Below, one piece after another: positions 52,241 through 62,675 of a DNA stretch of 64,000 nt (positions are counted from its first letter, which is position 1; every line of letters begins with the position of its first letter). The notes under the pieces were generated by a model, which was not told the origin of the DNA, made no database searches, and worked only from the letters and a program-made list of their open reading frames with translations. A program made the position numbers and the translations under genes. This DNA is from DASUFZ01 sp035541475 (GTDB lineage Bacteria; Myxococcota_A; UBA9160; SMWR01): positions 1-64,000 of the forward strand of contig DATKND010000093.1 of assembly GCA_035541475.1 (NCBI GenBank). Reading direction: 5' to 3'.

Positions 52241-53536
52241 GTGTTCGCCGACCGGCGCCAGCGCGTGCGCGATGCCATGGGACCGGATGCCGTCGCCATC
52301 TTCCTCGGCGCGCGTCAGGTCACGCGCTCCCGCGACACCGACTACCCGTTCCGGCAGGACAGCGATTTCTGGTACCTGACCGGCTACGACCATCCCAACG
52401 CGGTCGCGCTGCTTCGCACCGACGGCGGCCCCGCCTACACGCTCTTCGTCGAGCCCCGCGACCGAGAGATGGAGACGTGGAACGGCTATCGCCCCGGCGT
52501 CGAAGGGGCGAAGCGAGACTTCGAGGCCGACGAGGCGTTCCCAGTCGGCGAGTTCCTCTCGAAGCTGCCGGATCTGATCCGCGGCGCGCGCCGCATCCAT
52601 CACGTGCTCGGCCGCGACCCGGCCGTCGACGCGAAGCTCACCGAGACGCTCGAGACCTTGCGCCTGCGCTCGCGTCAGGGCGTCGACCCCGCCGACGCGA
52701 TCGTCGACCCGCGTTCGATCACGCACGCGATGCGGCTGTTCAAAGAGCCGGTCGAGCTCGACGTGATGCGGCGCGCGGCTGCGATCAGCCGCGAGGCGCA
52801 CGAGACGGCGGCCCGGATCGCCTTCCCCGGCCGCTACGAGTACGAGCTCGATGCGGCGCTCGAGTACACCTTCCGGCGTCGCGGCGCGCGCGGGCCCGCC
52901 TACACGAGCATCGTCGGTGGAGGTAGCAACGCCACCATCCTCCACTACGTCCGCAACGACCAGAAGCTCCGCGAGGAGGAGCTCGTGCTGATCGACGCCG
53001 GCTGCGAGCTCGAGGGCTACGCGTCGGACGTGACGCGCACCTATCCGATCGGCGGCCGTTTCACGGGGCCGGCGCGCGCGCTCTACGAGATCGTGCTCGC
53101 GGCGCAGGAGGCCGCGCTCGCGCTCTGTCGCCCGGGCGGGACCTTGCCCGAGATCCACGCCGCCGCCGTGCACGCCATCGTCGCGGGCCTGCTCGAGCTC
53201 GGCCTGCTCGCCGGAGACCTCGAGGAGCTGATCGCGCGCGAGGCCTATCGGCCGTTCTACATGCACTCGACGAGCCACTGGCTCGGTCTCGACGTGCACG
53301 ACGTCGGCGCGTACAAGGTGAACGGAGCGCCGCGCGTGCTCGCACCGGGCATCGTCTTCACGGTCGAGCCCGGGCTCTACGTCGCGCCAGACCTCGAGAA
53401 CGTGGATGCGCGCTTCCGCGGGATCGGCGTGCGCATCGAGGACGATGTCGTGATCACGGCGACGGGCTGCGAGAACCTGACGGCGGCCATCCCGAAGGAT
53501 CCCGACGAGCTGGAGACATTGGTCAGCGGACGCTGA
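52241..53536 (+). CDS. pepP: Xaa-Pro aminopeptidase (aminopeptidase P)
   Basis: A 431-residue M24 metallopeptidase that removes N-terminal residues before proline. The N-terminal AMP_N domain (ADRRQRVRDAMGPDAVAIFLGARQVTRSRDTDYPFRQDSDFWYLTGYD) is typical of PepP. Metal ligands are in LIDAGCELEGYASDVTRTYP (two aspartates), HSTSHWLGLDVHD, TVEPGLY and IRIEDDVVIT. The GTG start at 52241 gives the usual length and N-terminus; the frame is open further upstream but through the gene-poor stretch. Confidence 0.93.
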   Translation: MFADRRQRVRDAMGPDAVAIFLGARQVTRSRDTDYPFRQDSDFWYLTGYDHPNAVALLRTDGGPAYTLFVEPRDREMETWNGYRPGVEGAKRDFEADEAFPVGEFLSKLPDLIRGARRIHHVLGRDPAVDAKLTETLETLRLRSRQGVDPADAIVDPRSITHAMRLFKEPVELDVMRRAAAISREAHETAARIAFPGRYEYELDAALEYTFRRRGARGPAYTSIVGGGSNATILHYVRNDQKLREEELVLIDAGCELEGYASDVTRTYPIGGRFTGPARALYEIVLAAQEAALALCRPGGTLPEIHAAAVHAIVAGLLELGLLAGDLEELIAREAYRPFYMHSTSHWLGLDVHDVGAYKVNGAPRVLAPGIVFTVEPGLYVAPDLENVDARFRGIGVRIEDDVVITATGCENLTAAIPKDPDELETLVSGR

Positions 53537-53581
53537 ACAGGCGGCCTCGCCGATGACTCCACCACGACCGAGGACGGATCC

Positions 53582-55533
<1,952 letters not shown>

Positions 55534-55537
<4 letters not shown>

Positions 55538-56364
55538 CTCCTTCCCGGGCCGCCGAGGAGCTGCGCGAGTCGCGCGTCGTCTTCGGGTGTTCGCGCGCCG
55601 CTCTCGAAGGTCGCGGTCATGCCGCCGTCGACGGTGTAGGCGCCGCCCGTCACGAAGCTCGCCTGATCCGAGAGCAGGAACGAGACGAGCTGCGCCACTT
55701 CGTCCGGCTGTCCGACGCGGCGCAGCAGGTGCCCTTCGCCGAGGCGCTGCGTGATCTCGGGCACGCCGTGCCCGGGGCCGAGGATCGGAGTGTCGATCAC
55801 GCCCGGGCAGACCGCGTTCACCCGGATCTTCTGCGGCGCGAGCTCGGTCGCCGCGGCGCGCACGAGGCCGACGACGCCGTGCTTGGACGCGTAGTAGGAC
55901 GGCATGCCCGAGCCGCCGGTCAGGCCCGCGACCGACGCGGTCGCGACGATCGAGCCGCCGCCGCGCGACACCATCGCGGCGCCGACCGCGCGCATCCCGA
56001 GGTAGACGCCGGTCAGGTTGACCGCAATCACCTGGTTCCACACCGACATGTCGCCGCCGAGGATCGTCGAATAGCGCGCGATGCCGGCGTTCAGATGCGC
56101 GAGGTGGAGACCGCCGAAACGCGCGAGCGTCTGCTCGACCATCGCGGTGTTGTCGGGCTCTCGCGAGACGTCGACCGCGCAGACGAAGGCCTCACCTCCC
56201 GACTCCTCGATCTCCTTCGCAACCGACTCGGCGCCCGCGCGATCCACGTCGGCGACGCACACGCGCGCGCCGCGCGCGGCGAGCAGTCGCGCCGTCGCGC
56301 GGCCGATCCCGGAAGCTCCACCGGTCACCAGTGCGACGCGTCCTGCGTGCATCTTCTCGCTCAT
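55534..56364 (-). CDS. Short-chain dehydrogenase/reductase
   Basis: A 276-residue classical SDR: cofactor motif TGGASGIGRATARLL, NAGIAR, the catalytic serine in IVATASVAGLTGGSG and YxxxK in YYASKHGVVGLV, then PGVIDTPI. The acidic residue in DVDRAGAE after the second strand favours NAD over NADP. Substrate unknown. It is coupled by ATGA to a histidine phosphatase gene. Confidence 0.88.
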
Positions 56365-56972
56365 CGCGTCGGCTCCTCGAGCGGCGAGGGGTTGCTGCTG
56401 GTGCGGCCGACGAACCAGTGGCCGTCGACATCGCGCGACAGCGCGACGCTCTCACCGAGTTCCGGCGCGCTGCCGGGGACCGGAGCCCCGAGCAGCTCGG
56501 CGATCGTGCGGATCACGCCCTTGTGCAGGACGAGCAGCGCGCCCCGCGCGCCGGTCTCCTCGACGCGGAGCAGACCTCGGCCGACGCGCTCCCGGAAGGC
56601 GGCGCGCCGCTCGCCGCCCGGGTATTCGAAGCCGGGCGCGCGGGCCTGCCACTCGCGAAACAGGATCGGATCGGCGGCGCGCACCTCGTCGAGGCTCATG
56701 CCTTCCCAGCGCCCGAAGTCGATCTCGCGGAACTCCGGCACGAGCCGCACCGACGCGCACGGCACGACCACGGCTGCGCTCTGCCACGAGCGCTGGAGGG
56801 GGCTCGCCACCACCACGTCGAAGACTTCGTGGCGGAGCGAGCGCGCTGCCGCCCGCATCTGCGCGCGGCCCACTTCGGCGAGGGCGACGTCGGCGGTGCC
56901 GTGCAGCCGTTCGCTCGAGTTCCCCACGGTCTCGCCGTGTCGGATCATCACGATTCGGCGAAGCTGCGACAC
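56361..56972 (-). CDS. Histidine phosphatase (phosphoglycerate-mutase-like)
   Basis: A 203-residue phosphatase of the branch with RHG: VMIRHGETVGNSSERLHGTADVALAEVGRAQ, VVASPLQRSWQSA, REIDFGRWEGMSLDEV, and LLVLHKGVIRTIAELL for the second catalytic histidine. Such enzymes include cobalamin-phosphate (CobC) and sugar phosphatases. The GTG at 56972 has GGGAG seven bases upstream. An ATG at 57023 in the same frame would add seventeen hydrophobic residues and is less likely. It overlaps the SDR gene by four bases. Confidence 0.85.
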   Translation of the reverse strand: MSQLRRIVMIRHGETVGNSSERLHGTADVALAEVGRAQMRAAARSLRHEVFDVVVASPLQRSWQSAAVVVPCASVRLVPEFREIDFGRWEGMSLDEVRAADPILFREWQARAPGFEYPGGERRAAFRERVGRGLLRVEETGARGALLVLHKGVIRTIAELLGAPVPGSAPELGESVALSRDVDGHWFVGRTSSNPSPLEEPTR

Positions 56973-57080
56973 GCGTTCTCCCGAAAGGGTCGCGAGGATG
57001 GTCGACACGATGAGCAGCGTCAATGCGGCGCGCGATCACGCGCCCTAGACTGGTCGCCGGTCGGGACACTGGGGGGGACC

Positions 57081-58436
57081 GTGAGAGTCTTCGTCGCGAT
57101 CGTGGCCCTGCTGTTGCTGGGGGGCGCGGGCGCCGCGCTGTGGATTCGAGCCGAGGGGACGCCGCCGAGCCTCGAGACGCCCGACGCGCTGCTGATCGGC
57201 CGCGCGGGCGGTGCGCTCGCGATCTCGATGGCGGATGCGGGATCGGGGCTGCGCTCGCTCCGGGTGGAGCTCGTCGACGGCGATGTCGTGCGCGCGTTGC
57301 TCCAGGAGGAGTACCCGGGCAGCCTGATCTCGGGTGGTCCGGAGCACCAGCACGACGCCTCGCTCGCGCTCGACCCGAAGTCGCTCGGAACGCTCAAAGA
57401 TGGGGCGCGCGTGCGCGTCACGGCGCGGGATTGGTCGTGGCGCGGTTGGCTCTCGGGCAACGCGGCGGAGCGCGAGCTGCCGCTGCGCGTGGATCTCGAG
57501 CCGCCGCGTCTCCAGGTCGCGACGGGCCTCTCCTACGCGCAGCGCGGCGGCGCAGGGGCCGTCGCCTATCGAGTGTTCGAGCAGACCGCTGCGGACGGGG
57601 TGCGCGTCGGCGAGAAGTTCTATCGCGGCTACCCGCGGCCGGGGGGCGCCGAGGGCGAGCGCATCGCGATCTTCGCCGTGCCCTATGGCCTGCCGACCGA
57701 CGCGCGCCCGCAGGTGGTCGCGCGCGACGCGGCCGGAAACGAGTCGGTGGCCGGCTGGCCGCTCGTGATCCAGGAGCGATCGCAGCCGGTCGCGAGCGTG
57801 ACCTTGACGCGCTCCTTCTTCGACAACGTGCTGCCGCACCTCGCCGGCGGCGTCTCGGCCGATCCGGCCGCGAGCTTCAACGACGTCAACACGCGCGTGC
57901 GCGCCGAGAACGAGGCGCGCATCCGCGAGCTGCTGAAGGACTCCTCGAGCCAGCCGCTCTTCGACGGCGCGCTGCAGCAGCTCGCGAACTCCAAGGTCAC
58001 GAGCCGCTTCGCCGAGCAGCGCACCTACTTCGTCGACGGCACCGCCGTCTCGAAGGCCGTCCACTACGGCTACGACCTCGCCTCGACCGCGGGCGCGCCG
58101 ATCACCGCGGCGGCGTCCGGCCGCGTCGTCTACGCGGGGGACATGGGGATCTACGGCAACTGCGTGCTGATCGATCACGGGATGGGGGTCGCCACGCTCT
58201 ATGGACATCTCTCGAGCTTCGATGTCTCCGCGGGGGCGCAGGTGAAGCAGGGGCAGGTTCTCGGCCGCTCCGGCTCGACCGGCCTCGCGGGCGGCGATCA
58301 CTTGCACTTCGCGGTGCTCGTGGGCGACACCTACGTCGACCCGGTCGAATGGTGGGACGCGAAGTGGGTCGAGACACACATCCGCGAGCGCTGGACGGCG
58401 CAACCGCAGGCGGAGACCGCGGTGGGCGGCGGCTGA
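57081..58436 (+). CDS. M23 metallopeptidase (LytM), membrane-anchored
   Basis: A 451-residue cell-envelope protein: one N-terminal membrane segment (VAIVALLLLGGAGAALWI), about 200 residues of beta-rich domain, then the M23 domain. HYGYDLAS and GDHLHFAV supply zinc ligands, together with YGNCVLIDHGMG. Active M23 enzymes cleave glycine- or D-Ala-containing cross-links in peptidoglycan. It starts with GTG after a G-rich site and precedes mutY. Confidence 0.88.
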   Translation: MRVFVAIVALLLLGGAGAALWIRAEGTPPSLETPDALLIGRAGGALAISMADAGSGLRSLRVELVDGDVVRALLQEEYPGSLISGGPEHQHDASLALDPKSLGTLKDGARVRVTARDWSWRGWLSGNAAERELPLRVDLEPPRLQVATGLSYAQRGGAGAVAYRVFEQTAADGVRVGEKFYRGYPRPGGAEGERIAIFAVPYGLPTDARPQVVARDAAGNESVAGWPLVIQERSQPVASVTLTRSFFDNVLPHLAGGVSADPAASFNDVNTRVRAENEARIRELLKDSSSQPLFDGALQQLANSKVTSRFAEQRTYFVDGTAVSKAVHYGYDLASTAGAPITAAASGRVVYAGDMGIYGNCVLIDHGMGVATLYGHLSSFDVSAGAQVKQGQVLGRSGSTGLAGGDHLHFAVLVGDTYVDPVEWWDAKWVETHIRERWTAQPQAETAVGGG

Positions 58437-59536
58437 CGCGCACCCCGAGCGCGGCGTCCGCGTCGCGACGGCGGCGCACGCTGCGCGCGAAGCTGCTCGG
58501 CTGGTATCGCGCATCGCGGCGCGACCTGCCCTGGCGTCGCACGCGCGACCCCTACGCGATCTGGATCTCCGAGTCGATGCTCCAGCAGACGCGTGTCGAG
58601 ACGGTGTTGCCCTACTATGGCCGCTTCCTCGCGCGCTTCCCCGACGTCGCGTCGCTGGCGGGCGCGGAGCTCGAGCAGGTGCTCCAGCTGTGGACGGGGC
58701 TCGGCTACTACTCGCGCGCGCGCAACCTGCACCGCGCCGCGCGCGAGCTGGTCGCGCGTCACGGCGGGCGGCTGCCCGACGATGCCGAGTCGCTGCGCGA
58801 GCTGCCGGGCATCGGCCGCTACACGGCGGGGGCGATCGCGTCGATCGCGTTCGACCGCGCGGAGCCGATCGTCGACGGCAACGTCGCGCGCGTGCTGTCG
58901 CGCCTGTGCGGCATCCGCGAGGAGATCGGCACCGCTCCCGCGCGGCGTCGACTGTGGGACGAGGCGGCGGCGCTCGCCGACGGACCCGAGCCGGGCGCGC
59001 TCAACCAGGCGCTGATGGAGCTCGGCGCCACCTTGTGTACGCCTCGCGCGCCGCGCTGCGGCGTGTGCCCGATGACACGCATATGCGACGCGAAGCGCGC
59101 CGGCGATGCGGAGTCGCTGCCACGCAAGGCGCCTCGTGCCCGCGCGCGCGAGGTCCAGGCCGTCGCCGGCTTCGTGCTACGGCGCGGCCGCGCGCTCGCG
59201 GTGCGGCGTCCCGAGCGCGGTCTGCTGGCCGGACTGTGGGAGCTGCCGGGCGGCGACGTCCTCGCCAGCGAGCGCCCGGGCGATGCGATCGCGCGCACGC
59301 TCGGCGAGCGGGTCGGACTGGAGCTGGCCGAGGCCCTGCCGCTCGGCGAGGTCGAGCACGCGTTCACGCATCTGTCGCTGCGACTCCACGTGTTCCGCTG
59401 TCGCGTCGCGCCGGGCCGCGTGCGCTTGCGCGGACCGGGCGCGCATCGCTGGCTGGCTCCGCGCGAGCTGCGCTCGCTGCCGCAGGGAGGCCCGACGCGC
59501 AAGGCGCTGGCGCTCGCGATGGCCGGCGACGCGTGA
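58433..59536 (+). CDS. mutY: A/G-specific adenine glycosylase MutY
   Basis: A 367-residue base-excision repair enzyme that removes A opposite 8-oxoguanine. Catalytic glutamate is in SESMLQQTRV, the HhH is LPGIGRYTAGAIASIAF, the catalytic aspartate is in IVDGNVARVLSR, the [4Fe-4S] motif C-x6-C-x2-C-x5-C is intact, and the C-terminal NUDIX-like domain recognises 8-oxoG. No ATG, GTG or TTG lies between the preceding gene and SESM; the CTG at 58433 overlaps the M23 stop as CTGA. A GTG at 58364, inside the M23 gene, is the only standard alternative. Confidence 0.9.
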   Translation: MTRTPSAASASRRRRTLRAKLLGWYRASRRDLPWRRTRDPYAIWISESMLQQTRVETVLPYYGRFLARFPDVASLAGAELEQVLQLWTGLGYYSRARNLHRAARELVARHGGRLPDDAESLRELPGIGRYTAGAIASIAFDRAEPIVDGNVARVLSRLCGIREEIGTAPARRRLWDEAAALADGPEPGALNQALMELGATLCTPRAPRCGVCPMTRICDAKRAGDAESLPRKAPRARAREVQAVAGFVLRRGRALAVRRPERGLLAGLWELPGGDVLASERPGDAIARTLGERVGLELAEALPLGEVEHAFTHLSLRLHVFRCRVAPGRVRLRGPGAHRWLAPRELRSLPQGGPTRKALALAMAGDA

Positions 59537-60108
59537 GCCGGCGGCGCTCCGGCGACTCAGAGTCCGGGGGCTTTGCCGACGCGTTGCCGGGCGTGCGCCC
59601 GCTCGCCGATCGGAAGCCGCTTCGCCCGCCGCCGGCGCCGCGGGACCTCGCACGGTCGCAGCGCGACCCGGGCGCGCCGCGACACTTCGTGGTGGAGTCG
59701 TCCGGCGAGGCGCTCGCCGCGCGCGCCGAGGACGTCTCGCGCGCACTGCTCGCGAGGCTCCGCCGGGGAGATCCGCCCCCGGAGCGCGAGGTCGATCTGC
59801 ACGGCCTCTCGGCGCGCGACGCGGAGAAGCGTCTGGCCCGCGAGCTCGCCGCGGCGGATCGAGAGGGCGCGCGTTGCCTGCTCGTGATCCACGGGCGCGG
59901 GATCCACTCGCAGGCCGGCGCGGTGCTGCGCGACGCGCTGCCCGAGTGGCTCGCGCGCGGCGCACACGCGGAGCGGGTGATGGCCTTCGCCGCGGCACCG
60001 CGCTCGCTCGGCGGTCCGGGCGCGACGCTCGTGCGGCTCCGGCGCGCGCGAGCCCGGACGGTATCTTCCGAAGCTGGTCGACCCGGCCGAGGACAGGACG
60101 AGCGATGA
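59533..60108 (+). CDS. Smr-domain protein
   Basis: A 191-residue protein with a disordered, Arg/Pro-rich N-terminal half and a C-terminal Smr domain: EREVDLHGLSARDAEKRLARELAAA and LLVIHGRGIHSQAGAVLRDALPEWL. The VDLHGL and HGRG motifs are those of nicking or RNA-cleaving Smr domains. Coupled to mutY by GTGA and to aroC by ATGA. Smr proteins in such operons have been linked to DNA or ribosome rescue; the specific role is unclear. Confidence 0.88.
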   Translation: MSRRRSGDSESGGFADALPGVRPLADRKPLRPPPAPRDLARSQRDPGAPRHFVVESSGEALAARAEDVSRALLARLRRGDPPPEREVDLHGLSARDAEKRLARELAAADREGARCLLVIHGRGIHSQAGAVLRDALPEWLARGAHAERVMAFAAAPRSLGGPGATLVRLRRARARTVSSEAGRPGRGQDER

Positions 60109-61196
60109 GCAGCGAGTTCGGACGCGTGTTCCGCATCGCGACCTTCGGCGAGAGCCACGGGGGCGGCGTCGGCGTCGTGGTGGACGGCTGCCCGCCGCGG
60201 CTCGCGCTCGACGCGGCCGACATCCAGCGCGACCTCGATCGGCGTCGCCCCGGTCAGAGCCGGCTGACGACTCCGCGACAGGAGGCGGACCTCGTCGAGA
60301 TCCTCTCCGGCGTGTTCGAGGGCCGGACGCTCGGCTCGCCGATCGCGCTGCTGGTGCGCAACGAGGACGCGCGCCCGTCGGCCTACGAGCACATGAAGGA
60401 CGTCTACCGCCCGTCGCACGCCGACTACACCACCGAGGCGAAGTACGGGATCCGCAACTGGCAGGGCGGCGGGCGCGCGAGCGCGCGCGAGACGATCGGG
60501 CGCGTCGCGGCGGGCGCGATCGCGCGCAAGCTGCTGCGCGACGCAGCGGGCGTGGAGGTCGTCGCCTGGGTGCAGCGCGTGCACGAGGTGGAGGCGAAGG
60601 TCGACGGCGACGCGGTGACGCAGGAAGCGGTCGAGGCGAGCCCGGTGCGCTGTCCCGATCCCTCCGCCGCGCGCCAGATGATCGACGCGATCGACGCGGC
60701 GCGCGAGCGCGGCGACTCGCTCGGCGGCGTCGTCGAGTGCGTCGCGCGCGGCGTGCCGCCGGGGCTCGGCGAGCCCGTCTTCGACAAGCTCGAGGCGGAT
60801 CTCTCGCGCGCGCTGATGTCGCTGCCGGCCTCGAAGGGCTTCGAGATCGGCAGCGGCTTCGCCGGCACGCGCATGACCGGGATCGCGCACAACGATCCCT
60901 TCGTGCCGGGCGAGGGCGGCCGTCCCCGCACCGCGGCGAACCGCTCGGGCGGCGTGCAGGGCGGCATCAGCAACGGCGAGCCCGTGGTGGTTCGTGTCGC
61001 CTTCAAGCCGACCGCGACGATCGCGCTCGCGCAGCAGACGGTGACGCGCACGGGTGACGCCGCGGTGCTCGAGGCGCGCGGCCGTCACGACCCGTGCGTG
61101 CTGCCGCGCGCGGTGCCGATGGTCGAGGCGATGGTGTGCCTCGTGCTCGCCGACCACTGGCTGCGCCAGCGCGCCGTCGACGTGATGCCGCGCTGA
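60105..61196 (+). CDS. aroC: Chorismate synthase
   Basis: A 363-residue reduced-FMN-dependent enzyme, last step of the shikimate pathway. Signature regions are GESHGGGVGVVVDGCPPRL, RRRPGQSRLTTPRQEAD, GGRASARETIGRVAAGAIA and RHDPCVLPRAVPMVEAM. Length and motifs are standard. Its stop TGA is directly followed by the TCA stop of the convergent ferredoxin gene (TGATCA). Confidence 0.96.
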   Translation: MSSEFGRVFRIATFGESHGGGVGVVVDGCPPRLALDAADIQRDLDRRRPGQSRLTTPRQEADLVEILSGVFEGRTLGSPIALLVRNEDARPSAYEHMKDVYRPSHADYTTEAKYGIRNWQGGGRASARETIGRVAAGAIARKLLRDAAGVEVVAWVQRVHEVEAKVDGDAVTQEAVEASPVRCPDPSAARQMIDAIDAARERGDSLGGVVECVARGVPPGLGEPVFDKLEADLSRALMSLPASKGFEIGSGFAGTRMTGIAHNDPFVPGEGGRPRTAANRSGGVQGGISNGEPVVVRVAFKPTATIALAQQTVTRTGDAAVLEARGRHDPCVLPRAVPMVEAMVCLVLADHWLRQRAVDVMPR

Positions 61197-61388
61197 TCAG
61201 TCGACCAGCGCGATCGCGCCTTCCGGGCAGTTCTGCTCGCCGCGGCGCGCCTGCTCCTCGAATTCCTTCGGAACCTCTTCCTTCCGCACGACGCAGTGCC
61301 CGCGTTCGTCGTCCTCGAAGACGTCGGGAGCCAGCACGTAGCAGCGGCCGTGACCCACGCACTTCGCGCGGTCGAGCCGGATGCGCAT
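61197..61388 (-). CDS. Small ferredoxin ([3Fe-4S] type) partner of P450
   Basis: A 63-residue ferredoxin. The binding motif reads CVGHGRC at the first cysteine group, with histidine in place of the second cysteine of a [4Fe-4S] cluster, and NCPEGAI at the C-terminal group. This is typical of the [3Fe-4S] ferredoxins encoded next to actinobacterial and other P450 genes, to which they deliver electrons. It is the gene downstream of the P450 gene, overlapping by one base (TGATG). Confidence 0.9.
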   Translation of the reverse strand: MRIRLDRAKCVGHGRCYVLAPDVFEDDERGHCVVRKEEVPKEFEEQARRGEQNCPEGAIALVD

Positions 61389-62584
61389 CAGACGTCCCAG
61401 ACGAGCGGCAGGTAGAGGGCCTCCCGGATGCCGGGCGAGAACCGCGGCGTCTCGCCAGGCTTGATCGCGTAGTCCGGGATGCGCTCGTGCCAGACCTCCA
61501 TCGCGACGCGCAGCTCCATGCGCGCGAGGTGCGAGCCGAGGCAGCGATGCGGGCCCGCTCCGAACGCCGCGTGGATGTTGCGCTCGCGCTCGAAGTCGAC
61601 GCGCTGCGCATCCTCGAAGTGCTCGTCGTCGGTGTTGGCGGCGCCGAGCAGCAAGGTCGCGAGCTCGCCTTCCTTCAGCTCGACGCCGGAGAGAGTCACG
61701 TCTCGCTTCACGACGCGGGGAACGGCGACCACCGGCGTCTCCCAGCGCAGCAGCTCCTCGACCGCACCCGGGATCAGGCTCGGCTGATCCACCAGGCGCC
61801 GGCGCTGGTCGGGGTTCGCGGCCAGGTAGGTCATGTTGCAGCCGAGCGTCGAGGTGACGGTGTCGAGGCCTGCGAGCAGCAGCAGGAAGCAGATGTCCAG
61901 GATGTCGTTGCGCGTCAGGCGCTCGCCATCGATCTCGGCCCGCGAGAGCGCGGTCAGCAGGTCGTCGCGCGGGCGCGCCTCGCGCTCGTCGAGCGCGCGG
62001 CGGAAGTAGTCGTAGTTGCGCGCGCCGGCGGCGCTGCGCACGGACTGGAACTCGTCCGGGTGCACGCCCGGTCGCCCCTTGTGGGGCCGGATGATGTCAT
62101 CCTTCAGCTCGAGGAAGAAGGAGAGATCGGAGAGCGGCAGACCGAGCAGGTGCAGGAACGCGGTGCACGGCAGCGGGATCGCGAAGGCGCTGTCGAACTC
62201 GCACTCGCCCTTCGCGGCGAACCCGTCGATCAGCTCTCGCGCGTGGCGCGCGACGGCGGGCGCGAGCTCCTCCATCTTCCGCCGCGAGAAGTGCGGATCG
62301 AGCAGCTTGCGGTAGCGGGTCTGCGCCGGTGGATCGATCTGCTGCGGGATCATCGGGCGCTCGGTGCCGAGCTGCATCTGCAGCTCCATCTCGGAGGAGA
62401 AGATCTCCGGATGGCGCAGCGCCCAGAGCACGTCCTCGTAGCGCGAGATGATCGGCGCTCCGGAGAGCACCATGCGTCCGACAGGGCAGCGCCGTCGCAG
62501 CTCTGCGTAGGCTGGCTGCGGGCAGCGCGCGAACTCCTCGTGGAAGAGGTTGACGCGGCCCGACTCGTCGATCACCGACGCCAT
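61388..62584 (-). CDS. Cytochrome P450
   Basis: A 398-residue soluble bacterial P450. The heme-binding loop FGAGPHRCLGSHLAR has the ligand cysteine 348. The I-helix motif is LLLAGLDTVTS (238-246), and ExxR is E277-x2-R280. Its ferredoxin partner is encoded next; a ferredoxin reductase is not in the window. The sequence cannot be assigned to a substrate class by eye. Hydroxylation of a lipid or terpenoid is possible. Confidence 0.93.
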   Translation of the reverse strand: MASVIDESGRVNLFHEEFARCPQPAYAELRRRCPVGRMVLSGAPIISRYEDVLWALRHPEIFSSEMELQMQLGTERPMIPQQIDPPAQTRYRKLLDPHFSRRKMEELAPAVARHARELIDGFAAKGECEFDSAFAIPLPCTAFLHLLGLPLSDLSFFLELKDDIIRPHKGRPGVHPDEFQSVRSAAGARNYDYFRRALDEREARPRDDLLTALSRAEIDGERLTRNDILDICFLLLLAGLDTVTSTLGCNMTYLAANPDQRRRLVDQPSLIPGAVEELLRWETPVVAVPRVVKRDVTLSGVELKEGELATLLLGAANTDDEHFEDAQRVDFERERNIHAAFGAGPHRCLGSHLARMELRVAMEVWHERIPDYAIKPGETPRFSPGIREALYLPLVWDV

Positions 62585-62675
62585 GTGCGTGCCTCGCGCG
62601 GGAAATTGAACGCGAGCGTAGCTCCGCCCGGCGCTCGCGACGCCTCTTCGTTAGCCGATCTAATCCGGGTGGCGC

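Noticed and set aside
56973..57023. Extended start of the histidine phosphatase at 57023
   Set aside because: It would add seventeen hydrophobic residues not usual for the family; GTG 56972 has a better ribosome-binding site.
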